From Planctomycetota bacterium (GTDB taxonomy: Bacteria > Planctomycetota > Planctomycetia > Pirellulales > Pirellulaceae), in contig CAUJKA010000347.1 of the NCBI GenBank assembly GCA_963204965.1, forward strand, positions 1-62,204: a stretch of 62,204 bases of DNA, in the 5' to 3' direction. This document shows positions 27,803 through 36,177 of this stretch, piece by piece. Positions within the stretch are counted from its first letter, which is position 1; the number at the start of each line of letters is the position of its first letter. The translations under genes were made by a program, and so were the position numbers. The notes below the pieces were generated by a model. That model saw nothing but the letters and a program-made list of their open reading frames with translations, was not told where the DNA came from and did not search any database.

Positions 27803-27857
27803 TTGACTTTAGTCATGCCACTTGTAAATTGCAAGCACGTAACTTGCATTTTGCAAG
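27803..27857 (+). promoter_or_regulatory. Promoter and paired HxlR operators
   Basis: TTGACT (27803-27808), 16 bp, then TAAATT (27825-27830) forms a -35/-10 pair for the gene at 27884. Two 15-bp near-palindromes, CTTGTAAATTGCAAG (27821-27835) and CTTGCATTTTGCAAG (27843-27857), share CTTG-N7-CAAG and are 22 bp apart, about two helical turns. The first covers the -10, so repression by the divergent HxlR protein is the simplest reading. Confidence 0.7.
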
Positions 27858-27883
27858 TACAAAGACCAACAGGACATCATCTC

Positions 27884-29212
27884 ATGAACAAGTTGGATAC
27901 TCACCCTACCGTTCTTAAAGTTCAAGCTCTGCCGCTGCCAACAGTAGTGAGCTCGATCGATGCCGAGACTTTACGGAAGATCTGCCTTGAATGCGGTGCA
28001 GACGATGTGGGCTTCGTCAACTTGAATCGCACCGAGATGGACAGCGAACGGTCGGACATTCTCCGCTTGTTTCCCCAGACACGCTCCGTGATTTGTTTAG
28101 TCTGCCGCATGAACCCTGACGCGATTCGCAGTCCCGCTCGCAATCTAGCCAATCACGAATTCCATGGCACGGGGGATCACGTGAATGACGTGGCCAGAAA
28201 GATAGTTGCAGAACTCGCTGGTCGAGGTGTGCGTTCCGTAAATCCGCCGATGGCTTTCCCCATGGAAGCAGATAAGTTCCCCGGAAAGATGTGGGCTATC
28301 TCGCTTAAGCCCTTGGCCGTAGCCGCAGGCATGGGGCAGTTGGGCATTCATCGCAACATCATTCATCCCACGTTCGGCAATTTCATTCTATTGGGGGCGG
28401 TGCTAGTCGACGCATTAGTCGACGGCGAGAACCAGCCGATCGAATACAACCCTTGCCTGGGCTGCAAACTTTGCGTCGCCGCTTGCCCAGTTGGAGCGAT
28501 TTCTCCCGAAGGCGATTTCAACTTCTCATCGTGTTACGCGCACAACTATCGCGAGTTCATGAGTGGCTTTACCGACTGGGTGGAAGCCATTGCCGATAGT
28601 CGCAGTGCTACGGAGCTTCGTGATCGAGTCACTGATGCTGAAAGCGTATCGATGTGGCAATCGTTAGCCTATGGCCCGAACTACAAAGCGGCCTACTGCC
28701 TGAGCGTCTGCCCGGCTGGTGAAGAGGTGCTGCAACCGTTTCTGCTGGATCGAGGCCAGTTCCTCAACACGACACTCAAGCCTTTACAGCAGAAGGTCGA
28801 GACGCTTTACGTTCAACCCAATTCTGATGCGGAAGAGTATGCGAAAAAGCGATTCCCTCACAAGCCAACTCGACGTATCGGAGCCGTTCTCCGCCCCGCC
28901 TCAATCGAAGGCTTCGTCAAGCTGATGAAACATGGCTTCCAGCCCGGAAAGGCTGGTAATCTCGTAGCGCGTTATCATTTTCGCTTCACTGGCTCGCGGC
29001 CAGTCGAGTGTACTGTGCAAATCGCCAACGGAAAGATTGAAGTACTCGAGGGTCGACACGGAAAATGCGACCTGCGGGTTACTTCATCCGCAGAAGCTTG
29101 GCTTAGGTTGCTGCGAAAGGAAGCGAGCGTTTACTGGTTGTTGGCAACGCTTCAAATTCGCTTGCGCGGCAACCCCAGACTATTCGCACGATTTGGTCAG
29201 TGCTTCCCGTAG
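27884..29212 (+). CDS. QueG-like 4Fe-4S protein fused to an SCP2-like domain
   Basis: A 442-residue protein. Residues 30-200 resemble the cobalamin-binding half of epoxyqueuosine reductases (ECGADDVGFVNL, MGQLGIHRNIIH). A ferredoxin-type cluster site CLGCKLCVAACPVGAI follows near residue 190, with a second cysteine set in YCLSVCPAGEE. The last 110 residues (from RPASIEGFVKLMKHGF) look like an SCP2 sterol-carrier domain. It is longer than QueG and lacks the C-terminal repeat of that enzyme, so a different reductase or dehalogenase-like role is more likely. ATG 27884 follows AGGA; the upstream in-frame start would lie on the promoter. Regulation by the divergent HxlR gene is likely. Confidence 0.8.
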   Translation: MNKLDTHPTVLKVQALPLPTVVSSIDAETLRKICLECGADDVGFVNLNRTEMDSERSDILRLFPQTRSVICLVCRMNPDAIRSPARNLANHEFHGTGDHVNDVARKIVAELAGRGVRSVNPPMAFPMEADKFPGKMWAISLKPLAVAAGMGQLGIHRNIIHPTFGNFILLGAVLVDALVDGENQPIEYNPCLGCKLCVAACPVGAISPEGDFNFSSCYAHNYREFMSGFTDWVEAIADSRSATELRDRVTDAESVSMWQSLAYGPNYKAAYCLSVCPAGEEVLQPFLLDRGQFLNTTLKPLQQKVETLYVQPNSDAEEYAKKRFPHKPTRRIGAVLRPASIEGFVKLMKHGFQPGKAGNLVARYHFRFTGSRPVECTVQIANGKIEVLEGRHGKCDLRVTSSAEAWLRLLRKEASVYWLLATLQIRLRGNPRLFARFGQCFP

Positions 29213-29253
29213 AGGTCTACCTTACGCATGACGATGTGATTTGTTGAAAGTGT

Positions 29254-29279
29254 GCAAGCGAGACATTTGTCTCGCTTGC
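29254..29279 (+). terminator. Intrinsic terminator
   Basis: GCAAGCGAGAC and GTCTCGCTTGC form a perfect 11-bp stem around ATTT, followed by ATTCTTAATAGTT. It ends the gene at 27884-29212 and may also serve the convergent gene at 29312. Confidence 0.75.
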
Positions 29280-29311
29280 ATTCTTAATAGTTACTCACAA
29301 AGCGCCATGGC

Positions 29312-30460
29312 CTAGAGATTCTTCTCAACGGAGTAGACGTAGAACTTGCCGATCGAGTTACCAGATCGCTTGAGACTGTCCGTGCCTCCATCTCCATACA
29401 CATAGGCGTTGGATCCAGTAGTATTCTGGATTGTAAAAAAGTCGTTTCCGCCAGCGCCAAAGTAGTAGGAGTTTGTCACGCGACTTTGGTCAATCTTGAA
29501 ATTGTCGTTTCCATCTTCCAGATAAGCCCACAGTCTCTCAAGCTGGACATTGGTCAAGACTGATTTGTCGTCACCGATACCAAGGAATACCTCCATCTGC
29601 TTCGCACGAACATTTATGCAGTCAAAAACGTCGCTACCATCCTTGAGAATCGACTTCACAAAGCCAGTCACTACCAGATTTTCGAGGGTGACGTTATCAA
29701 TGGCGAGTGATGTGAAGACAAGGAGATTTCCTCCGACGCGGCTATTAAACACATCGACAACGGAAGCGTGCGTAGGGTCGTCAATAGTCAGGTCACGGTT
29801 GATTTGAACCTCGCCGATCGAAACTGTGTCTGTCTCGCTTCCGGGAACGATTACAACCGAGTTTTGGAAGTAAGTTAGGACCTCGCCAGCGTCACTCCCA
29901 AGATAGATCTCGTCAGCTCCTGCGGCCGTATCGAAGGTCGCATAACCGGCAACGGTACAATTGGTTATCGCGATACTATCGGCCCCAGCAAAACCAAGCA
30001 CCGTCAGAGATTGTCTTAGCCTGAGCATGGATGTCGCAAGTTCGTCGGCTCCGGGAAAGATTAATTCAAACAACGGATCCAGTAGCAATTCCTCCGGAAG
30101 CGAGTCTGAGGAGCCCAACAGCGCTCTGTCATTACCGCTGCCCAAGTCGAAATGAGTAGCGCCAATAACATCTCCAGCCTGCAACCAAACGGAATCATTA
30201 CCGCCGGCTAAATACACAAATATGCCGCTGGTCCAACCATTCAAGACGACCGGAGCGGCGGCACCGTTGACAGTGGTCGTAGTCCCAGTGACAGTGATTG
30301 CTCCCGCCGAGGTAGACTTGATCGTTATGTGGTTGTTGGCACTGTCTCCGTAAATGAAGAGACTTCCACCACTTATTTTCGCCGACACATTGTTGGCTTT
30401 TGAATCTTGCGATTGTATTAAGGCAAGCAGGAGTGCTGCCATCGAACACCATTTCATCAT
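29312..30460 (-). CDS. Secreted beta-rich protein with RTX-like repeats
   Basis: A 382-residue protein with a signal peptide (KWCSMAALLLALIQSQDS, cleaved near residue 22). The mature part begins SGGSLFIYGDSANNHITI and contains repeated GGNDS, GSGNDR, GAGGNDFF and GDGGTDS turns separated by short strands, the layout of a right-handed beta-helix or Ca-binding RTX roll. Such repeats are common in planctomycete exported proteins. A strong AAGGAG lies before the ATG, and a sigma54-type promoter lies 54 bp upstream, linking it to the signalling block that follows. Function unknown. Confidence 0.8.
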   Translation of the reverse strand: MMKWCSMAALLLALIQSQDSKANNVSAKISGGSLFIYGDSANNHITIKSTSAGAITVTGTTTTVNGAAAPVVLNGWTSGIFVYLAGGNDSVWLQAGDVIGATHFDLGSGNDRALLGSSDSLPEELLLDPLFELIFPGADELATSMLRLRQSLTVLGFAGADSIAITNCTVAGYATFDTAAGADEIYLGSDAGEVLTYFQNSVVIVPGSETDTVSIGEVQINRDLTIDDPTHASVVDVFNSRVGGNLLVFTSLAIDNVTLENLVVTGFVKSILKDGSDVFDCINVRAKQMEVFLGIGDDKSVLTNVQLERLWAYLEDGNDNFKIDQSRVTNSYYFGAGGNDFFTIQNTTGSNAYVYGDGGTDSLKRSGNSIGKFYVYSVEKNL

Positions 30461-30513
30461 TTTGGTTCTCCTTGAGGTGAGGACACGTGAGGGCGAATTG
30501 TGAAGTCGTATTG

Positions 30514-30529
30514 AGCAATAACCATGCCA
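30514..30529 (-). promoter_or_regulatory. Sigma54 promoter of the secreted RTX-like gene
   Basis: Read on the minus strand it is TGGCATGGTTATTGCT, with GG and GC exactly 12 bp apart, matching the -24/-12 consensus. Transcription would start about 40 bp before ATG 30460. A 12-bp palindrome ACTTGATCAAGT lies at 30533-30544. The rest of 30461-30817 shows no other feature. Confidence 0.75.
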
Positions 30530-30817
30530 GCGACTTGATCAAGTGTCGTCGAGCCCAAAAGCGATAGTGAAATCGAAGCAAATTCGGAGAAAGTTCAATT
30601 GGCTAGCATGCAGCATTAAGTCGCGCGTGGTTCCAACTTGACCCCTTCCCAACCAATCTGATCGTTGATCCTTCATAGAGAGAGCCGAAAGGAGAAAGCA
30701 GGAGCTTCGACCAACCGAGTTTGGAACTTCGATTGGTGGCTAAAAATCGCCTTGCTTGGTACAATTACCTCTTTCCACGGCGTTCACAAACGCATCTTAT
30801 AAGCAAAGTGAGTAGGG

Positions 30818-33763
30818 TTGTCACAATATCGAATCTTAGGTGCGATCGTTGCTGGCGTAACTCTTGCTCTGGCAGTTGCGAGCATTGCGTTGTCTGTTCG
30901 AGCCGCTAATGAACTCTACTACAGCGCTCAAGAAACGGCCCAATCACAGAAGCGGTACGATGTGTCCGCTGAATTGCTGCTCGATGTGCTAGACATGGAA
31001 ACTGGCGTACGCGGTTACGTCATCACGGACGATGCGGACTATCTTGAGCCCTATCGAGCAGCCTCGCAGAAGATTGCGATGCACATGGCCCTGCTGAAGA
31101 GTCACTTCAAAGACACATCTGAATCAAAGACAGTTGTCGACGATTTGGATCTTCATGTATCTGCAGTTGCCAATCACCTGGAAAGAGTGATCGCGGCACG
31201 TCGAGAATTGGATTCCGCAGCGGCACAGTCAGTTATCCGCAGCGGACAAGGCAAGCCGATCGTTGATAAAGTCCGAGAGCTAATCGGCCGATTTCAAAAT
31301 CACGAGAAGCGCCGGTATGCTGAACTAACCGATGCAACCAACCAGTCGTTTTCGAATGCAATTGCGACAGCCATCGCGGCTGGGCTTTGTGTCATTTCAT
31401 TTATCCTGTTCTACTTTGCTTTGACCAAACACTTCAATCAGTCGTTGGTCCGGCAAACGGCGCTCGCCATCTCCAATGAGAAGAACTACCGAACACTGGT
31501 TGATAACGCACCTATCGGGATAGCTCAACTTTCACTTGATGGAAGCTTAACCGAAGCTAACAAGCTGCTGTGTGATTTGCTTCAGTCGAGTCGCGAGAGT
31601 CTCATCACGACAAATCTATTCGACATGGTTCTCGGTGACGATAGAGATGAGCTTCGAAAAAAGTTCGACGATCTCTCGTTGGGGAGTATTGAGGCATTTA
31701 CTTGGCAACATCGAATTGTCGACTCGAAGCTCAATAAACACTGGGTTATGAACGCTTTGAGTCTGCTTCGGGACGATAGCGGAAAACCGCGATCGATCAT
31801 TTCTGCCTTGGTGGATGAAAGCGATCAGCGTTCGATGGAGATTGTTCAAAAGCGAATGCTGGCGATTGTCAATGGTTCCAATGACGCAATCATCTCTAAG
31901 AATATCCACGGGATCGTGACCTCTTGGAATCCGGCAGCCGAAAAGCTCTTTGGTTACACGGAGCAGGAAATGATCGGGGAGTCCGTCTTTAAGATCATTC
32001 CAGAGGAATTGCGCAACGATGAAATTGAAATGCTGGAAAAATGTGCCGCAGGGCAGACCATTATCCCTGGAAGTACGTTAAGGCTACATCGCGATGGTCA
32101 CCGCATTGAAGTTCTGCTGAATGTCATGCCCTTGATTGACACTACAGGAGCATCGCTCGGTGTTTGTACGATCATTCGTGATTTGACGTCAGAATTGCAA
32201 GCTGCGGCCAATCTTGATGAGAGCGAGCGGAGATTTCGTATGCTCGCCGAGAACATGTCTCAGTTTGCGTGGATGGCAAAAGCGGATGGTTGGATCTACT
32301 GGTACAACAAACGCTGGTACGATTACACAGGAACGACCCTATCCGACATGGAAGGATGGGGATGGACCAAAGTTCACCATCCGGATCATGTCGACCGAGT
32401 GATAGCCCACCTCAACCAATGCTGGGAAACAGGTACACCCTGGGAAGATACATTTCCAATTCGTGGCAAAGATGGGAACTATCGATGGTTTCTGTCTCGT
32501 GCATTGCCAATTCGCGATGGCGATGGAGCCATTACCAATTGGTTTGGATCAAACACTGATATTACCGAGATCATTGAAAACGAGGAATCGCTTAAGAAGG
32601 CTCGCAAACAGGCCGAGAACGCCAGTCGCGCGCGTGGTGAGTTCCTGGCCAACATGAGCCATGAAATTCGTACGCCAATGACCGCCATCCTGGGCCACGC
32701 TGACATTCTTGCCGAACACCTTGAGAACCCGGATGATATTCAAAACCTTGCCACCATTCGGCGCAGCGCGAAGTATCTGCTACAAATCATCAATGACATT
32801 CTGGATCTATCGAAGATTGATTCGGGGAAATTCAAAACTGAAGCCATCGAGTTTTCACCTTCAACAATTCTCCACGAACTTCGATCTTTGCTCGATGTAC
32901 GCGCCGACGAGAAGCGGTTAACCTTTGAAGTCTCCATTGTTGGAAAAATTCCAAAGAAGATCGTTTCAGACCCTGTTCGCTTAAGGCAAATACTTGTCAA
33001 TCTTGCAGGCAATGCGATCAAGTTCACAGACCGTGGCCGTGTTGATGTATTCTGTTCATACGTAGAAAAATCCAACAATCTGCGCATTGCCGTACGCGAT
33101 ACGGGAATTGGTATCTCAGGGGATTTCTTGACTGGGATCTTCCAGCCGTTCATACAGGCCGACACATCCTCGACGCGCGCATTTGAAGGTACCGGACTTG
33201 GCTTAGCGATCAGCAGGCGACTGGCTTGTGCGCTGAATGGCGATATCACCGTTCAATCAACACTTGGGGAAGGCAGCACGTTTGTGCTTGAAATCTCCTG
33301 CGGAGCCATTTCTGGCGACGAGTGGATCGAACATCTTGAACCGCCAATCACAAACCCTTCACACGATAGGTTTGATTCGATAGACGGGACGATACTTGTA
33401 GTGGATGACCGTCGCGACATCCGCTACCTAGTACAAAACTTTCTTGAGAAGGCGGGAGCAACCGTTATCCTAGCCACAAACGGATTGGAAGCCATTGACT
33501 ACCTTAAGACGTTCAACCCGATAGGCGACGCGGTCGTGGCTGTTGTCATGGATATGCAGATGCCAGTGCTTGACGGTTACACGGCCGCTAAAGAACTTCG
33601 AGAACTGGGCTTTGAAAAGCCAATCATTGCGCTGACCGCAAATGCAATGAAGGAAGATCGAGAAAAATGTCTGCTTTGTGGTTGTAACGACTACGCAACT
33701 AAACCGCTCGACGGAGCTTCGCTAGTTCATCTGGTCGCAAGTAACCTCAGAGTCAAACAATAG
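30818..33763 (+). CDS. Hybrid sensor histidine kinase with CHASE3 and three PAS domains
   Basis: A 981-residue membrane kinase. TM1 (about 5-26) and TM2 (about 186-205) enclose a CHASE3-type sensor with DMETGVRGYVITDDADYL. Three PAS domains follow (about 224-340, 350-455, 468-590), then HisKA with His615 in FLANMSHEIRTPM, a HATPase with DTGIGI and GTGLGLAISRRL, and a C-terminal receiver with Asp912 (VVMDMQMPVLDGY). A stop lies in frame at 30809 and no ATG or GTG precedes TM1, so the start must be the TTG at 30818, with AGTAGGG just before it. It probably feeds the Hpt protein and the receivers nearby; that pairing is inferred from position. Confidence 0.93.
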   Translation: MSQYRILGAIVAGVTLALAVASIALSVRAANELYYSAQETAQSQKRYDVSAELLLDVLDMETGVRGYVITDDADYLEPYRAASQKIAMHMALLKSHFKDTSESKTVVDDLDLHVSAVANHLERVIAARRELDSAAAQSVIRSGQGKPIVDKVRELIGRFQNHEKRRYAELTDATNQSFSNAIATAIAAGLCVISFILFYFALTKHFNQSLVRQTALAISNEKNYRTLVDNAPIGIAQLSLDGSLTEANKLLCDLLQSSRESLITTNLFDMVLGDDRDELRKKFDDLSLGSIEAFTWQHRIVDSKLNKHWVMNALSLLRDDSGKPRSIISALVDESDQRSMEIVQKRMLAIVNGSNDAIISKNIHGIVTSWNPAAEKLFGYTEQEMIGESVFKIIPEELRNDEIEMLEKCAAGQTIIPGSTLRLHRDGHRIEVLLNVMPLIDTTGASLGVCTIIRDLTSELQAAANLDESERRFRMLAENMSQFAWMAKADGWIYWYNKRWYDYTGTTLSDMEGWGWTKVHHPDHVDRVIAHLNQCWETGTPWEDTFPIRGKDGNYRWFLSRALPIRDGDGAITNWFGSNTDITEIIENEESLKKARKQAENASRARGEFLANMSHEIRTPMTAILGHADILAEHLENPDDIQNLATIRRSAKYLLQIINDILDLSKIDSGKFKTEAIEFSPSTILHELRSLLDVRADEKRLTFEVSIVGKIPKKIVSDPVRLRQILVNLAGNAIKFTDRGRVDVFCSYVEKSNNLRIAVRDTGIGISGDFLTGIFQPFIQADTSSTRAFEGTGLGLAISRRLACALNGDITVQSTLGEGSTFVLEISCGAISGDEWIEHLEPPITNPSHDRFDSIDGTILVVDDRRDIRYLVQNFLEKAGATVILATNGLEAIDYLKTFNPIGDAVVAVVMDMQMPVLDGYTAAKELRELGFEKPIIALTANAMKEDREKCLLCGCNDYATKPLDGASLVHLVASNLRVKQ

Positions 33764-33771
33764 ACTCTGAG
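33746..33771 (+). terminator. Hairpin over the histidine kinase stop codon
   Basis: CTCAGAGTC and GACTCTGAG form a perfect 9-bp stem around the stop region. No T-run follows, so it may act as a pause or attenuator before the receiver gene rather than a full terminator. Confidence 0.4.
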
Positions 33772-33807
33772 CGAACCTCACCTCAAATCGCTCGAATCGC
33801 CCGCATT

Positions 33808-33823
33808 TGGCACACATATTGCA
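33808..33823 (+). promoter_or_regulatory. Sigma54 promoter of the single-domain receiver gene
   Basis: TGGCACACATATTGCA is a full -24/-12 match (TGGCAC, N5, TTGCA). It lies 30 bp before ATG 33854, so transcription would begin near 33834. This also excludes the in-frame start at 33824. Confidence 0.85.
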
Positions 33824-33853
33824 ATGCAGGCGAAGCAGCATTGGGGGAGATGT

Positions 33854-34231
33854 ATGTTGAAAAACAGAACTGCTAAGGTCTTGGTTGTTGATGACGACCG
33901 CATAGTTCGCCTGACTCTCGAAAACTTACTTCGAAAAGCCGGTCATCAAGTCGTTTGCGCAGAGAATGGATTGAAGGCAGTCGTACTGTGCTCAGAATAT
34001 TGCTTTGATATCGCAATCTTCGACATGAATATGCCGCAAATGGACGGCTGGACTGCTGTCTCGCAACTCCGTACGACTGGCTTTGATTTTCCAATCATTG
34101 CCTATACGTCGTACGCACTACCCGCTGATGAAGCTCGAGCCAAGAGTGCCGGGTGTACACTCTTCCTCGGAAAGCCAGCAGACGCTGGCAAGGTGATGGA
34201 AACTATCGGAGCTGCCTTAGGATGGGAATAA
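33854..34231 (+). CDS. Single-domain response regulator
   Basis: A 125-residue CheY-like receiver. Acidic pocket VVDDD (11-15), phosphoacceptor Asp57 (IFDMNMPQMDGW), Thr/Ser at TSYA and Lys in FLGKPA. There is no output domain. ATG 33854 follows GGGGGAGA. Its own sigma54 promoter places it in the regulon of the NtrC-type activator at 39880. It could shuttle phosphate between the hybrid kinase and the Hpt protein, or act as a phosphate sink. Confidence 0.92.
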   Translation: MLKNRTAKVLVVDDDRIVRLTLENLLRKAGHQVVCAENGLKAVVLCSEYCFDIAIFDMNMPQMDGWTAVSQLRTTGFDFPIIAYTSYALPADEARAKSAGCTLFLGKPADAGKVMETIGAALGWE

Positions 34232-34335
34232 AACCTGAAGGCACGGCAGAAAACTATCTACAGGCATTCATCACTCACCGAAAGCCTAGGCAAAAAACGC
34301 TTCACTACCTTTCTGCTACCGCCAATACTAACGAG

Positions 34336-34545
34336 CTATTTAGGCTGACCTTCATTGAGCTCACTCGATTCATTGGGCTCGCTAGACACTGCGTCACCCA
34401 CTTTTTCAACCATTGACTTCACATCGCCCGAAGCTTTGTCGGCGTTGAACTCGATTGCCGGGTTCCCCGACTTGCGACTGAATCCAATCCAACCAATAGC
34501 GACCAAAACAATTAGCAAAACCAGGATGGCTATTAGGACTTTCAT
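34336..34545 (-). CDS. Small single-pass membrane protein
   Basis: A 69-residue protein with one membrane helix (residues 3-21, VLIAILVLLIVLVAIGWIGF) and a polar, acidic tail. It is 71 bp downstream of the glycine-zipper gene on the same strand and likely shares its sigma54 promoter. No family recognised. It resembles the other small membrane proteins of this block in layout. Confidence 0.7.
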   Translation of the reverse strand: MKVLIAILVLLIVLVAIGWIGFSRKSGNPAIEFNADKASGDVKSMVEKVGDAVSSEPNESSELNEGQPK

Positions 34546-34616
34546 TGATCTTTCTCTCGATTTGTAGTGATGTTACCCTGGCCCGACGACTCATGTTAAC
34601 TGACAGGGCACCAAGT

Positions 34617-35255
34617 TCATTCACGATCTTTGTTCTGTAGCCGTTCGTAGGAATCTTGCGCTGCTAGACGTGCTTCCTCCCAGCTCATCGGTGGAGCTCC
34701 ACCTTCATCTTCCCATACCTGGAGGTCTTCCCACTTCCGTTTCATTTCCGGTTCAGCGTCCGCAAATGACGCACCGTGCGATTTATCGAAGTGCTCAACT
34801 CCCAACCTGTACGCGTAGGCATAGTGTTCAAATGGGCGATTGGGATCAAAGTAGTGACGCGTGTGATAGGCTCCTTTCCAGAAGACCAACTCGACCGTTG
34901 GGTCAAGCTCTTCTTGAATCGACTTCCCTGCCAGTCCTCCCACTACTGCACCAACAACCGTCCCGAGCAAAGTCCCGGCGGGTCCGAGTAGCGTGCCTGC
35001 TGCGGCCCCAACCGACGCGCCACCAACTACTGCACCGACTCCCGTTCCGACAGGATGGCAACCCGGCTCACGCGATACCGGGTCTTCATGTCGTAGTTTC
35101 CTAGCCAGCTTTACAAGCTCTTCACCTTCGCGTTGGACCTCTTCGCCGCAATCCACGCGATTCTGCTGGCTTTCATCGCCGACAACGACCACTGCATCAT
35201 CATTTTCAGGTGTTGCGTTGGAATCATCAATCTTGGATTGATTGTTGGTATTCAT
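34617..35255 (-). CDS. Glycine-zipper protein
   Basis: A 212-residue protein. Residues 70-110 form a glycine zipper (GVGAVVGGASVGAAAGTLLG, continuing to GAVVGGLAGKSI), a membrane-inserting alanine/glycine-rich segment typical of envelope and stress proteins. The C-terminal part has FWKGAYHTRHYF and YAYRLGVEHFDKS, followed by PEMKRKWEDLQVWE; related sequences occur in proteobacterial stress loci. No signal peptide. A sigma54 promoter match lies 39 bp upstream. Function unknown. Confidence 0.75.
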   Translation of the reverse strand: MNTNNQSKIDDSNATPENDDAVVVVGDESQQNRVDCGEEVQREGEELVKLARKLRHEDPVSREPGCHPVGTGVGAVVGGASVGAAAGTLLGPAGTLLGTVVGAVVGGLAGKSIQEELDPTVELVFWKGAYHTRHYFDPNRPFEHYAYAYRLGVEHFDKSHGASFADAEPEMKRKWEDLQVWEDEGGAPPMSWEEARLAAQDSYERLQNKDRE

Positions 35256-35293
35256 GATCGTCTTCCTTTGTTTGTTTGAGAGATAGTGGACTC

Positions 35294-35309
35294 TGCAATA
35301 TTCATGCCG
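35294..35309 (-). promoter_or_regulatory. Sigma54 promoter of the glycine-zipper gene
   Basis: On the minus strand it reads CGGCATGAATATTGCA, with GG and GC at the required 12-bp interval and an intact TTGCA. The start codon follows 39 bp later. Confidence 0.7.
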
Positions 35310-35359
35310 GGAAAAATCGAGAAGCTAAGCCTGTTTACATCGATTCGATTAGATCGCTC

Positions 35360-36004
35360 TCATTCAAGGTCATGAATTGCTTGAACGAATGCCGTTGATT
35401 GTCGTTCCAATGCAGCATGTGCACCTTCGACGACTTTAGCTGGAACCCAGGGATGAGCGAACCCGCTGATCTTTTTCTTAACAGTCACGTCCATCGAAAA
35501 ACTAAACTTTGTGCCTTCTCCATCAGGCACTCCACGAACCACATATGAATAGTCGGCCAGAATTCCGGCGGGCTCTTGTAGTGTTACGGTGATAGTGAAC
35601 TGCTTCGCAGCAATCTCTGCCGATTGCATAAGATGCAGTCTGCTAGTTTCAAGCTCATCATCTGGCATTTCTACGATCAACGACTGTGTTTGCGTGACGG
35701 TTGATTTTGACCTGCGTTTCAGAGCATTGATGAGCGGATGCGGATCTGCCGAAACGTCGATCTGCCGATCTAAAACTTCCATTTCAACGACCTGACAACC
35801 TGCAGCTTCTACGAGCGTCGGAGTGAGGTTTCCTCGAACCAATCGCGTTCGCACTTCTTCGAAGGATAAGGGCGAAGTCAGAGAGCAGGCCTCTGATGCC
35901 GAGCTTTCAGCTATAGAAGGCCTAACTAAGAAGTACCCCCCAAGACCTACGAATGCGGTACACACTAGGATGAGAGGAAGTGCTACTTGTCCTGAACGGC
36001 TCAT
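35360..36004 (-). CDS. Membrane-anchored hypothetical protein
   Basis: A 214-residue protein with an N-terminal hydrophobic segment (PLILVCTAFVGLGGYFLV, about 10-27) serving as signal or anchor. The rest shows alternating strands (TQTQSLIVEMPDD, TKFSFSMDVTVKK) and a long C-terminal helix (VVEGAHAALERQSTAFVQAI), a pattern like SRPBCC/START-type domains, though this is only a guess. The next gene, at 34617-35255, has its own promoter. A sigma54 match lies 41 bp upstream. Confidence 0.7.
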   Translation of the reverse strand: MSRSGQVALPLILVCTAFVGLGGYFLVRPSIAESSASEACSLTSPLSFEEVRTRLVRGNLTPTLVEAAGCQVVEMEVLDRQIDVSADPHPLINALKRRSKSTVTQTQSLIVEMPDDELETSRLHLMQSAEIAAKQFTITVTLQEPAGILADYSYVVRGVPDGEGTKFSFSMDVTVKKKISGFAHPWVPAKVVEGAHAALERQSTAFVQAIHDLE

Positions 36005-36044
36005 GATGTTCTCCAGCTAAGTTTTTAAGTCTGACTCCTTCAGT

Positions 36045-36060
36045 TGCAGATCTTGTGCCG
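36045..36060 (-). promoter_or_regulatory. Sigma54 promoter of the anchored hypothetical gene
   Basis: On the minus strand it reads CGGCACAAGATCTGCA, with GGCAC and TGCA correctly spaced. A palindrome GTGATT-C-AATCAC at 36083-36095 upstream is a possible enhancer site. Confidence 0.65.
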
Positions 36061-36123
36061 CATCGGCACCTTCTAATGAGTAGTGATTCAATCACCGTGA
36101 AGTAATCTGCCTAAACCAAGAAA

Positions 36124-36146
36124 AGAAGCCGGAAAATCCGGCTTCT
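36124..36146 (-). terminator. Intrinsic terminator of the Asn/Gly-rich gene
   Basis: A 10-bp perfect stem, AGAAGCCGGA with TCCGGCTTCT, around a 3-base loop. On the minus strand it is followed by TTTTCTTGG, and it lies 30 bp past the stop at 36178. Confidence 0.75.
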
Positions 36147-36177
36147 TCTAACTACTGACTTCAAAGAGTCAAACTAC

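Noticed and set aside
36061..36120. Second sigma54-like GGCAC near 36070
   Set aside because: It lacks a GC element at the right distance on either strand.
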